A stretch of 11,274 nt of DNA from an uncultured Actinomycetes bacterium (GCA_937927725.1 CALBSE010000017.1:1-11274), one strand, 5' to 3'; shown: positions 1-7,187, counted from the stretch's first letter. Numbers and translations: made by a program. Notes: a model not told the origin generated them from the letters alone.

Positions 1-8
1 TCATCGCC

Positions 9-1775
9 ATGACAACGAGCATCGAAGAGGCCCGCCAGAAGTACGCCGAAGAGCGCGAGAAGCGACTCCGGTCCGATGGCACTGCTCAGTACTCAGCGCT
101 TGCTGGCATGTACGAAGAATTCGATCGTGATCCTTACGTTGAGCCTGGCTTCACTCGCGATCCAGAGATCGCTGATGTTGATGTCGTGATCGTCGGTGGT
201 GGATTCGGCGGCATGCTTGAAGCTGCGAATCTTCGTAAGCTCGGTGTCGACAACTTCCGCATCATCGAAAAGGGTGGCGACTTCGGCGGTACCTGGTACT
301 GGAATCGTTATCCCGGCGCCATGTGCGACGTTGAGTCCTACGTCTACTTGCCGATGCTCGAAGACACCGGCTTCATGCCAACAAATCGCTACGCGCTTGC
401 GCCTGAAATTTTCGCCTACTGCCAGCAACTCGGTCGTCGATTCGACATGTACGAGAATGCGCTTTTCCAAACCGAAATCAAAGACATGGTTTGGAACGAA
501 AAGACCGAGCGTTGGACAGTCACGACAACGCGTGACGATGTGCTTTCAACAAAGTTCATCGTTGTTGCCGGTGGCGTTTTGCATAAAGCAAAGCTTCCTG
601 GAATTCCCGGTATTGAAACCTTTAAGGGCAAGGCGTTTCACACGAGCCGCTGGGATTACGAGTACACCGGCGGTGCCCCCGGTGAACTCATGGACAAGTT
701 GAAGGGAAAGCGCGTTGGCATCATCGGCACCGGCGCAACCGCTGTACAGGTTGTTCCGCGTCTTGCCGAGGCCGCCGATGAACTTTTCGTCTTCCAGCGC
801 ACGCCAGCATTCGTTGGTTACCGAGGCCAAGCTCCGACTGACGAAGCATGGTTCAAGAGTTTGAAGCCAGGTTGGCAGGACGAACGCATCAAGAACTTCA
901 CTCGCGCAGTCTGTGGCCAGCAGCCGGAGGAAAACATGGTTGCTGATGAGTGGACCAACGTCATGTGGACCGACACCACCAAGTACACCGAAGATCCTGA
1001 AGAAGCGGCGGAGCTTGAGCGCATTGACTTCGAGATCATGGAAGGTGTGCGTAAGCGCATCGCCGACATTGTCGAAGATCCCGAGACAGCGGCGAAGCTG
1101 CAGCCTTGGTATGGCGTTCGTTGCAAGCGTCCGTGTTTCCACGACGAGTACCTGCCTGCCTTTAATCGCCCGAATGTCCACTTGATCGACACCAATGGTC
1201 AGGGTGTTGAGCGCATCACCGAAAACGGCCCCGTGGTTGACGGCGTCGAATACCCGGTTGATCTTCTGATCTATGCCTCAGGTTTCGATGTTGCTGCAAC
1301 CTACGACCGACTCGGATTCGTTCCCAAGGGTCGCAACGGTGTTCCGATGACCGAGTCATGGGGCGAAGGCCCGCACAGCCTCCATGGTGTGATGACTCGC
1401 GATTTCCCGAACCTTCTAATGATCAGCACGGTGCAAGGTGGTTTCGGAACCAACTTTGTTCACTACCTCACTGAAACCTCGAAGCATTGCGCCGCCATTG
1501 TCCGCATGTGTCTCGACGAAGGCATTTCGCAGATCGAACCGTCGGCTGAAGCGGAAGAAGATTGGTTCAACGTTCTCATGAGCAAGGTCATGGGTGTCGG
1601 TGTCTACAACGCTTCATGCACACCGGGTTATCTGAATCGTGAACAGCAAGCAGGCGACATGAAGGCCGCTCGAGCAGCATCGTTCATGGGCAGCGTTGAG
1701 GAATATGCCGATCACCTGATTGCTTGGCGTGAAGCTGGCGATCTTGCGGGTGTCGAAATCACCAAAGCGAAGTAG
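9..1775 (+). CDS. Flavin-containing Baeyer-Villiger-type monooxygenase
   Basis: A 588-aa protein with the full signature of class B flavoprotein monooxygenases. The FAD Rossmann motif GGGFGG lies at residues 63-68. The GTWYWNRYPGAMCD block at 94-107 matches the second Baeyer-Villiger fingerprint (GxWxxxxYPG...D). The NADPH-site fingerprint FKGKAFHTSRW (FxGxxxHTxxW) is at 205-215, followed by a second nucleotide-binding motif GTGATA at 240-245. Enzymes of this family use NADPH and O2 to turn ketones into esters or lactones in the cytosol; steroid or cyclic ketones are common substrates in actinobacteria, but the substrate here cannot be read. Length is normal for the family (540-600 aa). Only eight bases precede the ATG, so its promoter is outside the window and no Shine-Dalgarno is visible. 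It converges on the MBL hydrolase gene with a 9-bp gap. The family call is firm; the reaction (ester formation versus N- or S-oxidation) is inferred. Confidence 0.93.
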   Translation: MTTSIEEARQKYAEEREKRLRSDGTAQYSALAGMYEEFDRDPYVEPGFTRDPEIADVDVVIVGGGFGGMLEAANLRKLGVDNFRIIEKGGDFGGTWYWNRYPGAMCDVESYVYLPMLEDTGFMPTNRYALAPEIFAYCQQLGRRFDMYENALFQTEIKDMVWNEKTERWTVTTTRDDVLSTKFIVVAGGVLHKAKLPGIPGIETFKGKAFHTSRWDYEYTGGAPGELMDKLKGKRVGIIGTGATAVQVVPRLAEAADELFVFQRTPAFVGYRGQAPTDEAWFKSLKPGWQDERIKNFTRAVCGQQPEENMVADEWTNVMWTDTTKYTEDPEEAAELERIDFEIMEGVRKRIADIVEDPETAAKLQPWYGVRCKRPCFHDEYLPAFNRPNVHLIDTNGQGVERITENGPVVDGVEYPVDLLIYASGFDVAATYDRLGFVPKGRNGVPMTESWGEGPHSLHGVMTRDFPNLLMISTVQGGFGTNFVHYLTETSKHCAAIVRMCLDEGISQIEPSAEAEEDWFNVLMSKVMGVGVYNASCTPGYLNREQQAGDMKAARAASFMGSVEEYADHLIAWREAGDLAGVEITKAK

Positions 1776-1780
1776 CGCTC

Positions 1781-1815
1781 CGATTCAAAGGTCCTTCAGT
1801 TGGACCTTTGAATCG
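1781..1815. terminator. 14-bp perfect hairpin at the convergent junction
   Basis: CGATTCAAAGGTCC (1781-1794) and GGACCTTTGAATCG (1802-1815) are perfect reverse complements around a 7-nt loop, TTCAGTT. The hairpin starts 6 bp after the monooxygenase stop and covers the last ten codons and stop of the opposing hydrolase gene. There is no T-run on either side, so it would be a U-less actinobacterial-type terminator or an RNA-stabilising 3' structure serving both converging transcripts. The structure is seen directly; termination is inferred. Confidence 0.7.
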
Positions 1816-3056
1816 ATTGCTGCAGATCGATAAATGCCGCGTGCCATGTACGACGCTTCGGCCTTCCGTCGGGCGTCGTACACCGCGGCGCGCACCTGAT
1901 GGCAACGGGCAGACTCGGGTTCGGCCATGACTGCCATTTCGGCGAAGTGTGATGCAAGACGCAGATCGCCTTCGGCTGCGAGTACTTCGGCGCGTGCGGC
2001 AAGAACATCAGCACCTCCGGCGAGAGCGGCTGTTTCGCGCGCCAGTGCAACATCAGCAGCGGGTTTGAGATTCGCTGGGTTGCCGTCGTACCAACCGCCG
2101 TAGAGACGCCAGATGTTGCGCACAACAAACTCGGGCTCGTCATACGACGGACGCAAGTAGGGAAGGTCTGCGAGTTCTTGCGGAAGTTTCACGGTGTGAA
2201 TGACGTCGTTAAGGCGAGCGCCAGAGTTCATGAGTGCAAGTGTTTGCTCGTGCAGTGATTCGAGTGCTGCAGCAGTGTTGATGAGCACCTCTGTAACCAT
2301 TGCTTCCCCACCGACGGCAGGACCATGGGCGGGGAGGAGAAGGTCAGGTTCCATCGCTGCCATTTCGCGCAATGACACTGCCCAATCCCACGCAAAACGT
2401 TGCACTTTCTGCGGATTGCCAGCATTGGGGAACTGCCAAATGAATAAGTCGCCGACACAGATGGCGCGCTTGTCGGGAACCCACGCCCACGTGTGATCGT
2501 CGGTTTCACCACGGGCGTGGCGCAGATCGAACTCTGTTCCACCGACGGTGAGGTTTGTCGAGGTCCGGTAGGTGAGTTCGGGATAAATGAACTCGCTTGG
2601 CCACGCTGGTTCGGGCAGCCGGAACTGCCGCATGTTGATCCAGCCGTTGTACCCGTTGGTCAATTGGTAGCGATCGAATCGTTCGGGGATTGCTTCGTGA
2701 CCGACATAGCGAATCGGTTGATCGCCGCGTGACGCAGCATCGGCATCGAATGCTTGAGCGCCGGTGACATGGTCAACATGGCCGTGCGTGTATACCGCAG
2801 TGTGCACTGGAGCGTCTGACCAGGTTCGAAGTTCGGTGATCGCTTTGGGTGCTGACATGTGATGCGACACATCGAAAAGAACAATGCCTTCGTCGGTGTC
2901 GAACGCGACGACGTTGCTGAACGCTTCGATCAGGACGACGTCGTCAGCTACAACCGCAGCGCCGCCGGCGTCTTCGCTGAACAGCCCATTCATCGCTAAT
3001 GGTTCTTCGCCGGTGATCCACCGAGCAGAACGTTCGAGCATTTCCTGACCGTCCAT
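1785..3056 (-). CDS. Alkyl-sulfatase-like metallo-beta-lactamase-fold hydrolase
   Basis: A 423-aa protein with an N-terminal metallo-beta-lactamase fold. The zinc motif THGHVDH is at residues 90-96, with further likely ligands in RGETDDH (182-188), the GDLF aspartate (203) and the PAHGP histidine (244). The blocks GETDDHTWAWVPDKR and LPAHGPAV, followed by IWRLYGGWYDGNPANL (315-330), resemble the catalytic and dimerisation regions of SdsA1-type alkyl sulfatases, which release sulfate from alkyl sulfate esters. At 423 aa it is much shorter than SdsA1 (about 650 aa) and appears to lack the C-terminal SCP2-like lipid-binding domain, so the true substrate is uncertain. No signal peptide is evident. 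The start is supported by a strong GGGGAGG Shine-Dalgarno (minus strand, 3067-3061) four bases before the ATG. It lies 38 bp downstream of the toxin gene on the same strand. Confidence 0.85.
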   Translation of the reverse strand: MDGQEMLERSARWITGEEPLAMNGLFSEDAGGAAVVADDVVLIEAFSNVVAFDTDEGIVLFDVSHHMSAPKAITELRTWSDAPVHTAVYTHGHVDHVTGAQAFDADAASRGDQPIRYVGHEAIPERFDRYQLTNGYNGWINMRQFRLPEPAWPSEFIYPELTYRTSTNLTVGGTEFDLRHARGETDDHTWAWVPDKRAICVGDLFIWQFPNAGNPQKVQRFAWDWAVSLREMAAMEPDLLLPAHGPAVGGEAMVTEVLINTAAALESLHEQTLALMNSGARLNDVIHTVKLPQELADLPYLRPSYDEPEFVVRNIWRLYGGWYDGNPANLKPAADVALARETAALAGGADVLAARAEVLAAEGDLRLASHFAEMAVMAEPESARCHQVRAAVYDARRKAEASYMARGIYRSAAIDSKVQLKDL

Positions 3057-3094
3057 ACGACCTCCCCGTAGGCGACGATCCTCGCATAGGAGGC

Positions 3095-3487
3095 TCAGGC
3101 GTTGTCGTGACTCCGGTGCTCACTGATCCACTCAGTGAGATCAGATTGAGACATGACGCCGCTCGCAACTCCAATAATCATCGAAACGGCGGTTGCGGTG
3201 CTGACGGCGAGGTCGACATTGTTGAGACGGAGAAACATCACCGTCGCCATCCAAGCCAGTCGTTTGTTCCCATCGGGAAGCGGATGATTTCGAGCGAGGT
3301 GGAGACAAAGAACAGCAGCTTTTTCATCAAGAGTTGGATAGAAATCCTCGTCTCCGAATCCGGCCTGAGGCGCATGGAGTGCGGAATCAAGAAGTTCGAC
3401 ACGCGAAACATGCTGAATCGTCTGAACTTCAATGCCAGTAACGGCGGATGCAATAAGAAGTCCCTCGGCGAGGGTGAGGTACCTCAT
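3095..3487 (-). CDS. Doc/Fic-family toxin (death-on-curing type)
   Basis: A 130-aa protein, the usual size of Doc toxins. The catalytic loop HPLPDGNKR sits at residues 68-76 and matches the Fic/Doc core (H-x-F/L-x-D/E-x-N-K-R). The lysine in place of the glycine of AMP-transferring Fic enzymes is typical of Doc. Doc of phage P1 phosphorylates EF-Tu and stops translation; the same activity is likely but not shown here. The ATG overlaps the antitoxin stop by 4 bp (ATGA, 3484-3487) and there is no Shine-Dalgarno, so translation is probably coupled to the antitoxin. All residues of the core motif are present, so the gene looks intact. P1 Doc pairs with a Phd antitoxin; here the partner is a ribbon-helix-helix protein instead. 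Confidence 0.88.
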   Translation of the reverse strand: MRYLTLAEGLLIASAVTGIEVQTIQHVSRVELLDSALHAPQAGFGDEDFYPTLDEKAAVLCLHLARNHPLPDGNKRLAWMATVMFLRLNNVDLAVSTATAVSMIIGVASGVMSQSDLTEWISEHRSHDNA

Positions 3488-3693
3488 TGGGCGAGGCGGT
3501 CGAGGATCTCCTTGTCTCGAGCAACGAGGCGTTCAAGGGTCGCCATGAACTCTTTGTCGGCTTTGACTCGCTCAATCTCGAGGAGGAGGCCATCGATGAG
3601 GACCTGGTTCACACTTGTGCCTTGAGCTCGAGCAATGACCTCGGCTTGGTCGGCAAGATCCTCGGGGAGTCGGACCGTCGTCTGCTTGTTCAT
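3484..3693 (-). CDS. Ribbon-helix-helix antitoxin
   Basis: A 69-aa protein starting MNKQTTVRLPEDLADQ. The TTVRLPEDLADQAEVIAR segment, followed by GTSVNQVLIDGL, is a standard MetJ/Arc/CopG-type ribbon-helix-helix DNA-binding domain. The charged C-terminal helix (about residues 40-69) would wrap the toxin. Another in-frame ATG exists at 3717, but it lies inside the palindromic operator. The ATG at 3693 fits better because a -10 box ends seven bases upstream, giving a leaderless message, and the RHH strand then begins at the usual distance. It neutralises the Doc-like toxin encoded by the overlapping next gene and probably represses the operon by binding the palindrome. Confidence 0.87.
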   Translation of the reverse strand: MNKQTTVRLPEDLADQAEVIARAQGTSVNQVLIDGLLLEIERVKADKEFMATLERLVARDKEILDRLAQ

Positions 3694-3697
3694 GACA

Positions 3698-3719
3698 TCA
3701 TGATAGCGCGATATCATGA
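3698..3719. promoter_or_regulatory. 22-bp palindromic operator of the toxin-antitoxin operon
   Basis: TCATGATA (3698-3705) and TATCATGA (3712-3719) form 8-bp perfect arms around GCGCGA, with only one mismatched pair in the whole 22 bp. A further ATGA/TCAT pair continues into the start codon region (3691-3700). The right arm contains the -10 box, so a bound RHH antitoxin would block RNA polymerase. This layout is typical of autoregulated type II modules. Binding itself is inferred. Confidence 0.65.
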
Positions 3720-3730
3720 ACGAGAGTCAA
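3700..3730 (-). promoter_or_regulatory. Promoter of the toxin-antitoxin operon
   Basis: On the minus strand a TTGACT -35 box (3730-3725) is followed after 19 bp by TATCAT (3705-3700), a 5/6 match to the -10 consensus. Six bases separate the -10 from the A of the antitoxin ATG, so transcription would begin at the start codon itself. The boxes fit in the 22-bp gap after the upstream gene plus the operator. The 19-bp spacer is longer than optimal. Confidence 0.6.
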
Positions 3731-3739
3731 TTTCTTGGC

Positions 3740-4366
3740 CTACGCCGGCGGCTTGAGGGGGGTGCCGGCCAAGGCGGCCACGATCTGGGTTCCGGGAAGG
3801 CCGAGATCGTCCATTTGGGCAGCGGAACGACGGCCAGTGAGGGCGCGAACGACGTCAAGGTCTGAGCAGCCTGCGGACTCGATCCCGGCGATGGCTGAAG
3901 GTCCTCGCCGTTCAATCATGTCGATCAACCATGCTTTGGCCACTAAGAGAGCGAGGGATGACTCGTCGCACTCCAAGCCAAGCGCTTCACGTAGATCGAG
4001 CTCGTGCGCCAGGGCGTCCATCACGAGCTGCGAGTTTGAGGGACGGGGGATGCCCGGCAAGATCGCATCGAAGGTCGCAATCGTTGCCTCAAGAGCCGAC
4101 CGCAACTCAGCGAGTGATTCGCTGGCATGGCGTTGCACCTGTGCATTTGTCCACGCGTCTGACGTGATGCCATCTCTGCGACCGGCGAGCAGATCTTCGG
4201 GAACGCCAACGAGGTGCGAGAAGGTTTGCTGCACGGTCCAATTTGGGCACGCCGGAACTACGAGATCCGCCGACGACTCGGGAGTTTCAGAAAGAAGATT
4301 CAAGACCGAGAGGCGAGTCTGTTGATAGGCCTCGCACACTTGGTCATCGGGAAGAAGTTGAGTCAC
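3740..4366 (-). CDS. DinB/MDMPI-like family protein (maleylpyruvate isomerase-type metal-binding domain)
   Basis: A 208-aa protein. CPNWTVQQTFSHLVG at residues 40-54 matches the N-terminal signature (PgWtvrdllaHL) of the actinobacterial mycothiol-dependent maleylpyruvate isomerase family. ALAHELDLREALG at 118-130 matches the second metal-site motif (H..D...ALG), so H51 and H121 are probable metal ligands in a four-helix DinB-like bundle. Family members use mycothiol as cofactor or act as uncharacterised thiol S-transferases; the substrate is unknown. The start is GTG at 4366, without a convincing Shine-Dalgarno and without a TAnnnT box at leaderless distance, so it is the least certain start in the window. 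It is transcribed divergently from homospermidine synthase, and its stop lies only 22 bp before the operator palindrome of the toxin-antitoxin promoter. Confidence 0.75.
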   Translation of the reverse strand: MTQLLPDDQVCEAYQQTRLSVLNLLSETPESSADLVVPACPNWTVQQTFSHLVGVPEDLLAGRRDGITSDAWTNAQVQRHASESLAELRSALEATIATFDAILPGIPRPSNSQLVMDALAHELDLREALGLECDESSLALLVAKAWLIDMIERRGPSAIAGIESAGCSDLDVVRALTGRRSAAQMDDLGLPGTQIVAALAGTPLKPPA

Positions 4367-4408
4367 GGCAAAAGTCTTGCAGACAGTTCACCTCATTGTT
4401 GCTTGCGT

Positions 4409-4423
4409 GTTGTCAGGAACAAC
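4409..4423. promoter_or_regulatory. Inverted repeat in the divergent intergenic region
   Basis: GTTGT (4409-4413) and ACAAC (4419-4423) flank CAGGA, and a second small palindrome AACTAAGTT (4421-4429) overlaps the right arm. They sit in the 107-bp gap between the divergent MDMPI-like and homospermidine synthase genes, where a regulator site is expected. The arms are only 5 bp, so this could be chance. No convincing -35/-10 pair was found nearby. Confidence 0.25.
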
Positions 4424-4459
4424 TAAGTTCTGCGCTCCGTCTGTAAAGCCAACATTCAA

Positions 4460-4465
4460 GCGAGG
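4460..4465 (+). promoter_or_regulatory. Ribosome binding site that fixes the homospermidine synthase start
   Basis: GCGAGG lies 8 nt before ATG 4474. The alternative in-frame GTG at 4465 overlaps this GAGG and has no other Shine-Dalgarno, so the ATG is the better start and the protein begins MTNPTLPHGG. Confidence 0.6.
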
Positions 4466-4473
4466 TGCCTGAA

Positions 4474-5931
4474 ATGACCAACCCAACTCTGCCCCACGGC
4501 GGCGCACAACTGGGGGCCATTGACGGCCCACTCGTGATGATTGGAATGGGATCAATCGGCCGGGCAACACTTCCGTTGCTTGATCGCCACATCGCGTTCG
4601 ACAAGTCGCGCGCGATTGCGCTTGATCCCCTGGCCGAGCGCAAGCAGTACGCCGATGAATACGGCATTGCGTTTCAACAGGTCGAACTCACGCCCGAGAA
4701 TTACGTCGAGATCCTCACGCCGCTTCTCACCAACGGAGACGGACAGGGATTCTGCGTCAACCTTTCGGTTGATACTGGTTCGGTCGACATCATGCGACTG
4801 TGTCGCGAACTCAACGTGCTCTACATCGACACGGTTGTCGAACCGTGGCCGGGTCTCTATTACAACCAGTCAATCGACAACGCCGATCGCACGAATCAGT
4901 TTTTGCGCAGCCAGGCCGTAGCCGAACGACGTCGTTCACCGGGTGGAACAACTGCGGTGTCGTGCTGCGGCGCAAACCCCGGCATGGTGTCGTGGTTTGT
5001 GAAAGATGCGCTCGTTCGTCTGAACGATGAAATGGGCCTTGGGCTTGAAACCCCGGCACCAGCCGATCGTGATGGCTGGTCGCGCTACATGCAATCGGTT
5101 GGCGTGAAGGGTATTCACATCGCCGAACGCGACACACAGCGTGTTACCAACCCGAAGCCTGTCGACACGTTCTGGAACACGTGGTCGGTAGACGGATTCA
5201 TTTCCGAAGGACTCCAGCCAGCAGAACTTGGATGGGGAACGCACGAAAAGTGGATGCCGGAGAACGCTCGTCGATTCGCTGATCCTGAAGCGCCAGCGAT
5301 TTACCTCGAATCGCCGGGTGCTGAGACTCGTGTACGCACGTGGTGTCCCACGCTTGGTGAGCAGTACGGATTCCTCGTCACACATAACGAGTCGTTGTCG
5401 ATTTCTGATTTCTACTCAGTGCGTGACGAGAACGGCGAACTCGTCTTCCGTCCCACCTGTCATTACGCCTACCACCCGTGCAATGACGCAGTGCTTTCGT
5501 TCCATGAACTATTCGGCAACGGCGGACGCAATCAGTCGACGAAGCACGTTCTTGATGAAGACGAACTTGTCGACGGCATCGATGAACTCGGTGTGCTGCT
5601 CTACGGCCATGATCGCAATGCGTTCTGGTTCGGTTCACGTCTTTCCATCGAAGAAGCTCGTGCACTTGCGCCGTACAACACAGCAACGGGATTGCAGATC
5701 TCCTCTGCAGTACTCGCTGGTGTCGTGTGGGCACTTGAAAACCCCAACGAGGGCATTGTCGAAACCGACGAGATGGACCACGTTCGTTGTCTCGAAGTGC
5801 AGGTTCCTTACCTCGGCCCGGTGGAAGGTCACTACACCGACTGGACGCCACTCACTCGTCGGCTCGGACTGTTCGTCGACGACATTGACGAGTCCGATCC
5901 GTGGCAGTTCCGCAACATCCTCGTGCGCTGA
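4474..5931 (+). CDS. hss: Homospermidine synthase
   Basis: A 485-aa protein (bacterial enzymes are about 475-480 aa). The NAD-binding motif GMGSIG is at residues 24-29. Several blocks characteristic of bacterial homospermidine synthase follow in order: NLSVDTGSVDIMRLC, LYIDTVVEPWPGLYY, CGANPGMVSWFVKDAL, then FWNTWSVDGFISEG and QPAELGWGTHEKW. The enzyme moves an aminobutyl group between putrescine or spermidine and putrescine, using NAD+ as a prosthetic redox group, to make homospermidine. It is cytosolic and related in fold to saccharopine dehydrogenase. A GAGG ribosome-binding site supports the ATG at 4474 over the upstream GTG. No other polyamine gene is in view. The SRPBCC gene follows after 16 bp but seems to have its own promoter. 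Recognition is strong from the motif series. Confidence 0.92.
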   Translation: MTNPTLPHGGAQLGAIDGPLVMIGMGSIGRATLPLLDRHIAFDKSRAIALDPLAERKQYADEYGIAFQQVELTPENYVEILTPLLTNGDGQGFCVNLSVDTGSVDIMRLCRELNVLYIDTVVEPWPGLYYNQSIDNADRTNQFLRSQAVAERRRSPGGTTAVSCCGANPGMVSWFVKDALVRLNDEMGLGLETPAPADRDGWSRYMQSVGVKGIHIAERDTQRVTNPKPVDTFWNTWSVDGFISEGLQPAELGWGTHEKWMPENARRFADPEAPAIYLESPGAETRVRTWCPTLGEQYGFLVTHNESLSISDFYSVRDENGELVFRPTCHYAYHPCNDAVLSFHELFGNGGRNQSTKHVLDEDELVDGIDELGVLLYGHDRNAFWFGSRLSIEEARALAPYNTATGLQISSAVLAGVVWALENPNEGIVETDEMDHVRCLEVQVPYLGPVEGHYTDWTPLTRRLGLFVDDIDESDPWQFRNILVR

Positions 5932-5935
5932 TCGG

Positions 5936-5941
5936 TACCCT
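5936..5941 (+). promoter_or_regulatory. TACCCT -10-like box, leaderless SRPBCC gene
   Basis: TACCCT fits the actinobacterial TAnnnT -10 pattern and ends six bases before the SRPBCC ATG (5948), with no Shine-Dalgarno between. It lies in the 16-bp gap after the homospermidine synthase stop. The same hexamer stands at similar distances before two other genes of the window. No clear -35 box is visible. Confidence 0.5.
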
Positions 5942-5947
5942 TCCGTC

Positions 5948-6382
5948 ATGGAACTTTCAGGGGAAACAGGAACCTTCACCATCAGCCGGACGGTTTCGGC
6001 GCCGGTTGAGCGCGTCTGGGAGGCCTATATGACTCCTGAACAGTTCGTGCAGTTCTGGGCACCGGCAATGGTCGAGATTCCGCTCGATTCCGTTGTGATC
6101 GAGCCACGCGTCGGTGGCCGCTTTGAATGCACGATGATCGTTGATGGCGTTGCGAATCACAACGTCGGAACGTTCGTTGAGTTTGTCGAGAACAGCCACT
6201 TCCGATTCGGCGAGCCCGCGTTCTCGGAAGGCTTCTCCTTAATCATGTCGTTCACATCAGTCGATGGCGGCACAAAAATCGATGTTGAACAGTCGGGCAT
6301 TCCGGTTGAATTTCTTGGTGGTGCAACCGAGGGATTCACCAGCGTGTTCGATCAACTAGAAGCACTGCTCGCCAACGGCTGA
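5948..6382 (+). CDS. SRPBCC (AHSA1/START-like) domain protein
   Basis: A 144-aa protein. The N-terminal half, with FTISRTVSAPVERVWEAYMTPEQFVQFWAP, matches the opening strand and helices of AHSA1-type SRPBCC proteins (activator of Hsp90 ATPase homologue / polyketide-cyclase-like fold). The middle has the usual VIEPRVGGRFECTM strand and the C terminus an amphipathic helix (GFTSVFDQLEALLANG). Such proteins bind hydrophobic ligands in a deep cavity; the ligand is not predictable here. The same frame stays open far upstream (to 5228), but that part is a shadow of homospermidine synthase, and the conserved domain starts exactly at ATG 5948. There is no Shine-Dalgarno; a TACCCT box six bases upstream suggests a leaderless mRNA. 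Its TGA directly abuts the opposing acetolactate decarboxylase stop. Confidence 0.85.
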   Translation: MELSGETGTFTISRTVSAPVERVWEAYMTPEQFVQFWAPAMVEIPLDSVVIEPRVGGRFECTMIVDGVANHNVGTFVEFVENSHFRFGEPAFSEGFSLIMSFTSVDGGTKIDVEQSGIPVEFLGGATEGFTSVFDQLEALLANG

Positions 6383-7180
6383 TTAGCCGATCGTTCCGCC
6401 TTCGATCTTGGCGATCTCGGAACGATCAACTGTTCCGGGTTGGCCAAGTTCCATTCCTGGGGGAAGTTCGACATGCAGGTCGTGACAAGGATCGACAGAG
6501 ATCTCGCCGCGTTCAAGCGCGATCGAAATGACGTGTCCGCCAAGTTTGCGGTCGTCAGACAAAAAGTGCAGATGATGGCCGGGTACTTCAACGCCTGCGG
6601 TTGCATCGGGGAAACGGAAACCGACAACGGTGCCGCTTGCTCGTTCAATTCGCCACTCTGATTGGTGGGCCACGACTTCGCGCAGAGGCTTATACGGCTT
6701 GGTCTGACGTTCGACGCTGCGAAGCACGAGGTCAGTGAAGGCACCGTCGACGCGTACAGCGATCACAGGTGCGTCGGCTGGCGCCAGGTCGTCAAGTGCA
6801 TCGTGGAGGGCATCGAAATTGAGCGGCGCATCGGTCGTCAAAGTTGCCGTAGGAGCAAACGGCACGACGACGGCGAATGGTGTCATCACGGTGGGTGCGA
6901 GTGCATGCACGGTTCCGTCGGCGTGGGCCGACCAGGCATGACCGTCAACGACGATGAGTTCGCCATTGAGTGCTTGCACGGTTCCGATGCCGAGCGTGCC
7001 CAGTCGAAGAATTTCAGCGAGTGAGGTATCGCCGTCGTAACCGCCGGCCATGAGTGCTTCGAGCGTTCCGGCCTGCACGACCGTGTGTTCTTCAGCCGCA
7101 TCATGATCAAGACCGGCGCGGGTGAGCGCCTGAACATGAAGGGCCCCGATCAGCCGGTCGTCGATGATGTCGCTGGTCAT
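6383..7180 (-). CDS. Alpha-acetolactate decarboxylase
   Basis: A 265-aa protein, close to the family length (about 255-260). It contains LGTLGIGTVQALNGELIVVDG (59-79, with E74 as probable active-site acid) and IAVRVDGAFTDLVLRSVERQ (140-159, with R143). PGHHLHFLSDDRKLGGHV follows at 200-217, in which H203, H205 and H216 reproduce the 2- and 11-residue spacing of the zinc histidines in the known enzyme. The reaction converts 2-acetolactate to acetoin plus CO2, diverting a valine/leucine precursor. No acetolactate synthase or butanediol dehydrogenase is nearby, so it stands alone. The ATG at 7180 is chosen over an upstream GTG (7231) because the domain begins there and a TACCCT box lies 7 nt upstream. 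Stop codons of this gene and the SRPBCC gene are adjacent with no spacer. It would ordinarily be called budA/alsD; no symbol is assigned because naming depends on the host. Confidence 0.92.
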   Translation of the reverse strand: MTSDIIDDRLIGALHVQALTRAGLDHDAAEEHTVVQAGTLEALMAGGYDGDTSLAEILRLGTLGIGTVQALNGELIVVDGHAWSAHADGTVHALAPTVMTPFAVVVPFAPTATLTTDAPLNFDALHDALDDLAPADAPVIAVRVDGAFTDLVLRSVERQTKPYKPLREVVAHQSEWRIERASGTVVGFRFPDATAGVEVPGHHLHFLSDDRKLGGHVISIALERGEISVDPCHDLHVELPPGMELGQPGTVDRSEIAKIEGGTIG

Positions 7181-7187
7181 GGCCGAG

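Noticed and set aside
546..1181. 211-aa minus-strand frame inside the monooxygenase gene
   Set aside because: No motifs and no ribosome-binding site were recognised; the plus frame carries the full flavoprotein monooxygenase fingerprint set.
3694..3717. Antitoxin start at the upstream ATG 3717
   Set aside because: It would begin inside the operator palindrome and upstream of the predicted transcription start, and it adds eight residues not needed for the RHH domain.
5228..5947. Upstream extension of the SRPBCC frame as a fused domain
   Set aside because: This part overlaps homospermidine synthase in another frame, has Arg/Ser/Thr-rich shadow composition, and the domain begins exactly at ATG 5948 behind a TACCCT box.
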